Below are positions 61,310 through 64,000 of a stretch of 64,000 nt of DNA, piece by piece. The stretch lies in the NCBI GenBank assembly GCA_046296415.1, contig JBKBLN010000002.1, forward strand, positions 1,054,001 to 1,118,000. The letters run 5' to 3'. The notes beneath the pieces were generated by a model that had not been told where the DNA came from, did not search any database, and saw only the letters and a list, made by a program, of their open reading frames with translations. Position 1 is the first letter of the stretch. The number at the start of each line of letters is the position of its first letter. The stretch is from CAYNRA01 sp046296415 (GTDB lineage Bacteria > Bacteroidota > Bacteroidia > Cytophagales > Spirosomataceae). The translations under genes and the position numbers were made by a program.

Positions 61310-63247
61310 ATGAAAAAGTGGATATTAACGTTGCTAACCACCGTAACTTTTGCGGGGTTTGCACAAGAGTCGCCTAAAGAAGAAGATTTTTATAAAATCA
61401 TTACGCTCCCCGTTCCGGAGGGAATCTTATTGGAGATAGGTGGCGTTACCACCACACCTAACGGTTCATTGGCTGTTTCGACACGCCGTGGCGACATCTG
61501 GGTAATTGAAAATCCAACCAGCCGCCAACCTTATTTTAGAAAGTTTGCTTCGGGTTTACACGAAGTCCTCGGCTTAGTTTATCAAAATGGTTCATTCTAC
61601 TGTGCACAACGGGGAGAATTAACCAAATTGACCGATACCAATGGCGATGGCAAAGCCGATCAATACGAAACAATTCATGCCTGGCCTATTTCAGGACATT
61701 ACCATGAATACTCCTTCGGTCCCAAAATTGCGCCAGACGGATCCTTCTTTGTGAGCGGTAATGTCGCGTTTGGTAATGAGGAATGGTGGAGAGGCGAATC
61801 CAGAGTTCCGACCCGTGGATGGATCTTCAGAATTTCCCCAGAAGGAAACCTTACACCTTTTGCAACAGGTATGCGCTCACCAGCTGGGTTGGGTATGATT
61901 GACGGGGATTTATTTTACACCGACAACCAAGGAGACTGGATGGGTTCAGGTGGTGTCTGGCACGTCAAGGAAGGATCTTTCACCGGACATCCCGCCGGAT
62001 TGAAATGGGCCAAGGGGTCTCCCGTTAAATTTACTGAGGCTGACTTCTTTAAATACCGGGATAACCGCCAAGTGAAACGCGCCAATGGCACCTATATCAA
62101 ACCTGAAAATGTGGTAGATGAAAAGCCTGAGTTTTTGTACGAATTGAAAGACAAACTTCCGGGTCTTCAAACCCCGGCTGTCTGGCTTCCTCATGGCATC
62201 TTGGGAATTTCCAATTCCGAAATTTTAAAAGATGAAACACAAGGCGATTTTGGACCCTTCGCCGGGCAATTGTTTGTAGGCGACCAAGGGCAATCCAAAA
62301 TCATGCGGGTCTTTTTAGAAAAAATTAATGGCGAATACCAAGGAGCCGCGTTTGATTTCAGAGCTGGCTTCCAATCAGGTGTTTTGCGTATGGCCTTTGC
62401 CAAAGATGGCTCCTTATTTGTAGGTGAAACCAACCGCGGTTGGGGATCCGCTGGAGATGCCAATCAAGGCTTGCAACGTTTGGTTTGGAATGGAAAATTA
62501 CCCTTCGAAATGTTGGCAGTACGAGCTATGCCGGATGGTTTTGAAGTGGAATTCACGATGCCCATTGACCCAGCCTCGGCGGAGAAACTAGAGAATTACG
62601 AGGTAAACAGCTTTCTATACAAGCACTTCCCGGTGTATGGCTCGCCACCCGTAAATCGTGAAACCTTGAAAGTCCGGGGCGTTCAAGTTTCTGCTGATCG
62701 TAAAAAGGTTCGTTTGGTGATCGATGGCCTTCGTCCGTATTACATCCATGAATTAAACTTGGAGGGGATTCGCTCCGCCGAAAATTCTTGGTCGTTGATT
62801 CACCCCACTGCCTATTATACCTTAAATGCCATTCCGTCGGGTGAGAAATTACCCTCTAGTGCCTTAAAAGGACAAATCAGCAAACCTGTCACGGCCTCGA
62901 AATCGGCAGTCGCCGCGGCCAAACCTCTTGTTTCACCGGATGGAAAAGGAAAACCCGGTGCTACTCCGGCCGTGGCTAGTGCCTCAACAGCACCTACCTG
63001 GGCTGAAATTCGGCCTTTGATGCAAAAACACACATGTTTAGCCTGCCATGCACCAGATAAAAAAGTGGTAGGACCGGCCTTCAAAGAGGTTGCGAAACGC
63101 AAATACTCCAATGAAAAGATTGTCGATCTCATCTACAATCCCCAGCCTCAAAACTGGCCCGATTACGCCACTCCGATGGCTCCGATGCCGCAGGTTCCAC
63201 GACCTGACGCCTTAAAAATGGCTGCCTATATCAATAGCTTACGATAA
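61310..63247 (+). CDS. Secreted beta-propeller dehydrogenase-like protein with cytochrome c domain
   Basis: The 645-residue protein has a signal peptide (1-18), a six-bladed propeller (about 25-395) of the PQQ-type/membrane-bound-dehydrogenase family (VTTTPNGSLAVSTRRGDIWV, LTDTNGDGKADQYE, WLPHGILGISNSEI, LFVGDQGQSKIMRV), an Ig-like linker (about 400-510), a Pro/Ala-rich hinge and a C-terminal cytochrome c. The heme motif is CLACH (Cys576, Cys579, His580) with a likely distal Met in MAPMPQ. It should oxidise a sugar or alcohol in the periplasm and pass electrons through the heme. The PQQ ligands cannot be confirmed by eye. A terminator follows at 63254-63283. Confidence 0.85.
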   Translation: MKKWILTLLTTVTFAGFAQESPKEEDFYKIITLPVPEGILLEIGGVTTTPNGSLAVSTRRGDIWVIENPTSRQPYFRKFASGLHEVLGLVYQNGSFYCAQRGELTKLTDTNGDGKADQYETIHAWPISGHYHEYSFGPKIAPDGSFFVSGNVAFGNEEWWRGESRVPTRGWIFRISPEGNLTPFATGMRSPAGLGMIDGDLFYTDNQGDWMGSGGVWHVKEGSFTGHPAGLKWAKGSPVKFTEADFFKYRDNRQVKRANGTYIKPENVVDEKPEFLYELKDKLPGLQTPAVWLPHGILGISNSEILKDETQGDFGPFAGQLFVGDQGQSKIMRVFLEKINGEYQGAAFDFRAGFQSGVLRMAFAKDGSLFVGETNRGWGSAGDANQGLQRLVWNGKLPFEMLAVRAMPDGFEVEFTMPIDPASAEKLENYEVNSFLYKHFPVYGSPPVNRETLKVRGVQVSADRKKVRLVIDGLRPYYIHELNLEGIRSAENSWSLIHPTAYYTLNAIPSGEKLPSSALKGQISKPVTASKSAVAAAKPLVSPDGKGKPGATPAVASASTAPTWAEIRPLMQKHTCLACHAPDKKVVGPAFKEVAKRKYSNEKIVDLIYNPQPQNWPDYATPMAPMPQVPRPDALKMAAYINSLR

Positions 63248-63253
63248 AATGAA

Positions 63254-63283
63254 AGCCGCTCGACATGTCGAGCGGCTCTTTTT
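63254..63283 (+). terminator. Terminator of the DUF1080/cytochrome operon
   Basis: The perfect 24-bp palindrome made of AGCCGCTCGACA and TGTCGAGCGGCT (63254-63277) is followed by C and five Ts. The next gene starts 2 nt after this run, so its promoter is not separate. Confidence 0.9.
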
Positions 63284-63285
63284 CT

Positions 63286-64000
63286 ATGAAAAGATCTTTT
63301 TTTCTCCTCGGTTTACTTCTTCTTGTATACCTCTTGAACCTCCGCCTGGACGTCATGGAAGTTGACGCCGCTCAGTATGCCTCCATCGCGCGTGAAATGT
63401 GGGAAACTGGCAGCTACCTCGAGGTGTACCATCGAGGACAAGATTATTTGGATAAACCTCCCCTCCTATTTTGGCTGTCAAGTGCCATGTTTCATCTCAC
63501 AGGCCCAACCAATGTAGGATATAAACTACCTGCTTTGCTCGCCCTCCTACTCGGACTCTGGGCAACCTATCAGTTCACTAAAATTTGGTATTCCGAAAAG
63601 ATCGCACGCTGGGCTACTTGGATGACAGGGACCTGCCAGGCATATCTTTTGATGACCAATGACATCCGGACCGATGGGCTTCTAACAGGCTTTTTAATGG
63701 TGGCCTTTTGGCAAATTTCCCGGTATCTGAAATACCAAGCCACCTCTGGACTTATCTGGGCCGCCGTGGCCGTTGGCATGGGAATGCTGGCCAAAGGACC
63801 CATTGCCCTCATCCTCTTTGGAGCAGGTGTGGGAACCCATTTACTGATGTCCCGAGATTGGAGGAATCTTTTTCATCTCCAGTGGATTCCTTTCTTAGCC
63901 TTGGTAGGACTTTTGTTAATCCCCATGTGTTATGGACTATATCACCAATTCGATCTACATCCAGAGAAAGAAGTGTACGGACTGAAGGGTCCATCCGGAC
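63286..64000 (+). CDS. ArnT/PMT-like (GT39/GT83-type) glycosyltransferase, partial
   Basis: The first 238 codons are present; the gene runs off the right edge. It starts MKRSFFLLGLLLLVYLLNLR, then has the GT-C motif MEVDAAQYASIAREMWETGS with the acidic pair after the first helix, YLDKPPLLFWLSSAMF, NDIRTDGLLTGFLM and AKGPIALILFGAGVGTHL. These are signatures of inner-membrane GT-C enzymes that transfer a sugar from a polyprenyl carrier, such as ArnT. The acceptor is unknown. The ATG lies directly after the terminator run at 63279-63283. Confidence 0.88.
   Translation, partial: MKRSFFLLGLLLLVYLLNLRLDVMEVDAAQYASIAREMWETGSYLEVYHRGQDYLDKPPLLFWLSSAMFHLTGPTNVGYKLPALLALLLGLWATYQFTKIWYSEKIARWATWMTGTCQAYLLMTNDIRTDGLLTGFLMVAFWQISRYLKYQATSGLIWAAVAVGMGMLAKGPIALILFGAGVGTHLLMSRDWRNLFHLQWIPFLALVGLLLIPMCYGLYHQFDLHPEKEVYGLKGPSG

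Overview
The window is a chromosome segment of a Bacteroidota bacterium, most likely of the order Cytophagales. This rests on T9SS C-terminal sorting domains, PorT next to UbiE, a SusC/SusD pair, BshC (bacillithiol), the 73-residue DUF2795-type protein, and promoters of the Bacteroidota TTTG / TAnnTTTG form instead of TTGACA/TATAAT. No rRNA, tRNA, transposase or CRISPR array was seen. Most of the window is ordinary chromosome; the accessory parts are the surface-protein locus (1-17 kb) and the polysaccharide locus (42-52 kb).

Region 1 (1-17000) is a surface-protein locus. On the minus strand lie a 2612-residue multidomain protein with a T9SS sorting domain (Ig-like CHU_C repeats, HYR-type repeats, beta-solenoid-like ends) and a separate three-gene unit: a 1300-residue Ig/SprB-repeat protein with a T9SS tail, a 575-residue outer-membrane barrel, and the start of a further secreted protein that leaves the window. 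Divergently on the plus strand lies a two-component pair, a 7TM-type sensor kinase and a LuxR/NarL-type response regulator. All three transcription units carry the same perfect palindrome TACCTG-N4-CAGGTA, each exactly 24 nt upstream of a -7 box ending in TTTG. This is the main discovery candidate: a local regulon in which the two-component system probably controls itself and both giant surface-protein units.

Region 2 (17100-25900) holds a nitroreductase, a dicarboxylate/amino-acid:cation symporter, an Omp85-type barrel protein, a PpiD/SurA-like folding factor, an AlbA-domain protein, a non-catalytic M16 peptidase homologue, a tiny acidic lipoprotein and a GtrA-like membrane protein.

Region 3 (25900-42075) is mostly housekeeping: nuoKLMN of complex I, a DnaQ-fold exonuclease, murF, ahcY, a GNAT acetyltransferase, bshC, mnmD, a DUF2795-type protein, cutC, porT, ubiE/menG, pyrD and a CsaA-like tRNA-binding protein.

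Region 4 (42090-52183) is a polysaccharide utilisation locus: susC, susD, a LamG-domain lipoprotein and a glucoamylase-like (GH144-type) lipoprotein, facing a divergent membrane-anchored beta-propeller/LuxR regulator that has no kinase domain. The likely substrate is a beta-1,2-glucan, inferred from the GH family only.

Region 5 (52169-64000) holds a DUF3667 membrane protein, a LiaF-like/LytS/LytTR operon, a flavin amine oxidase, a Gre-like protein beside an MsbA-type exporter, a secreted DUF1080-PA14 protein paired with a beta-propeller/cytochrome c protein, and the start of an ArnT-like glycosyltransferase cut by the window end. Start codons were moved inward from the longest ORF wherever a signal peptide, family start or promoter box made the long form impossible; each case is noted.
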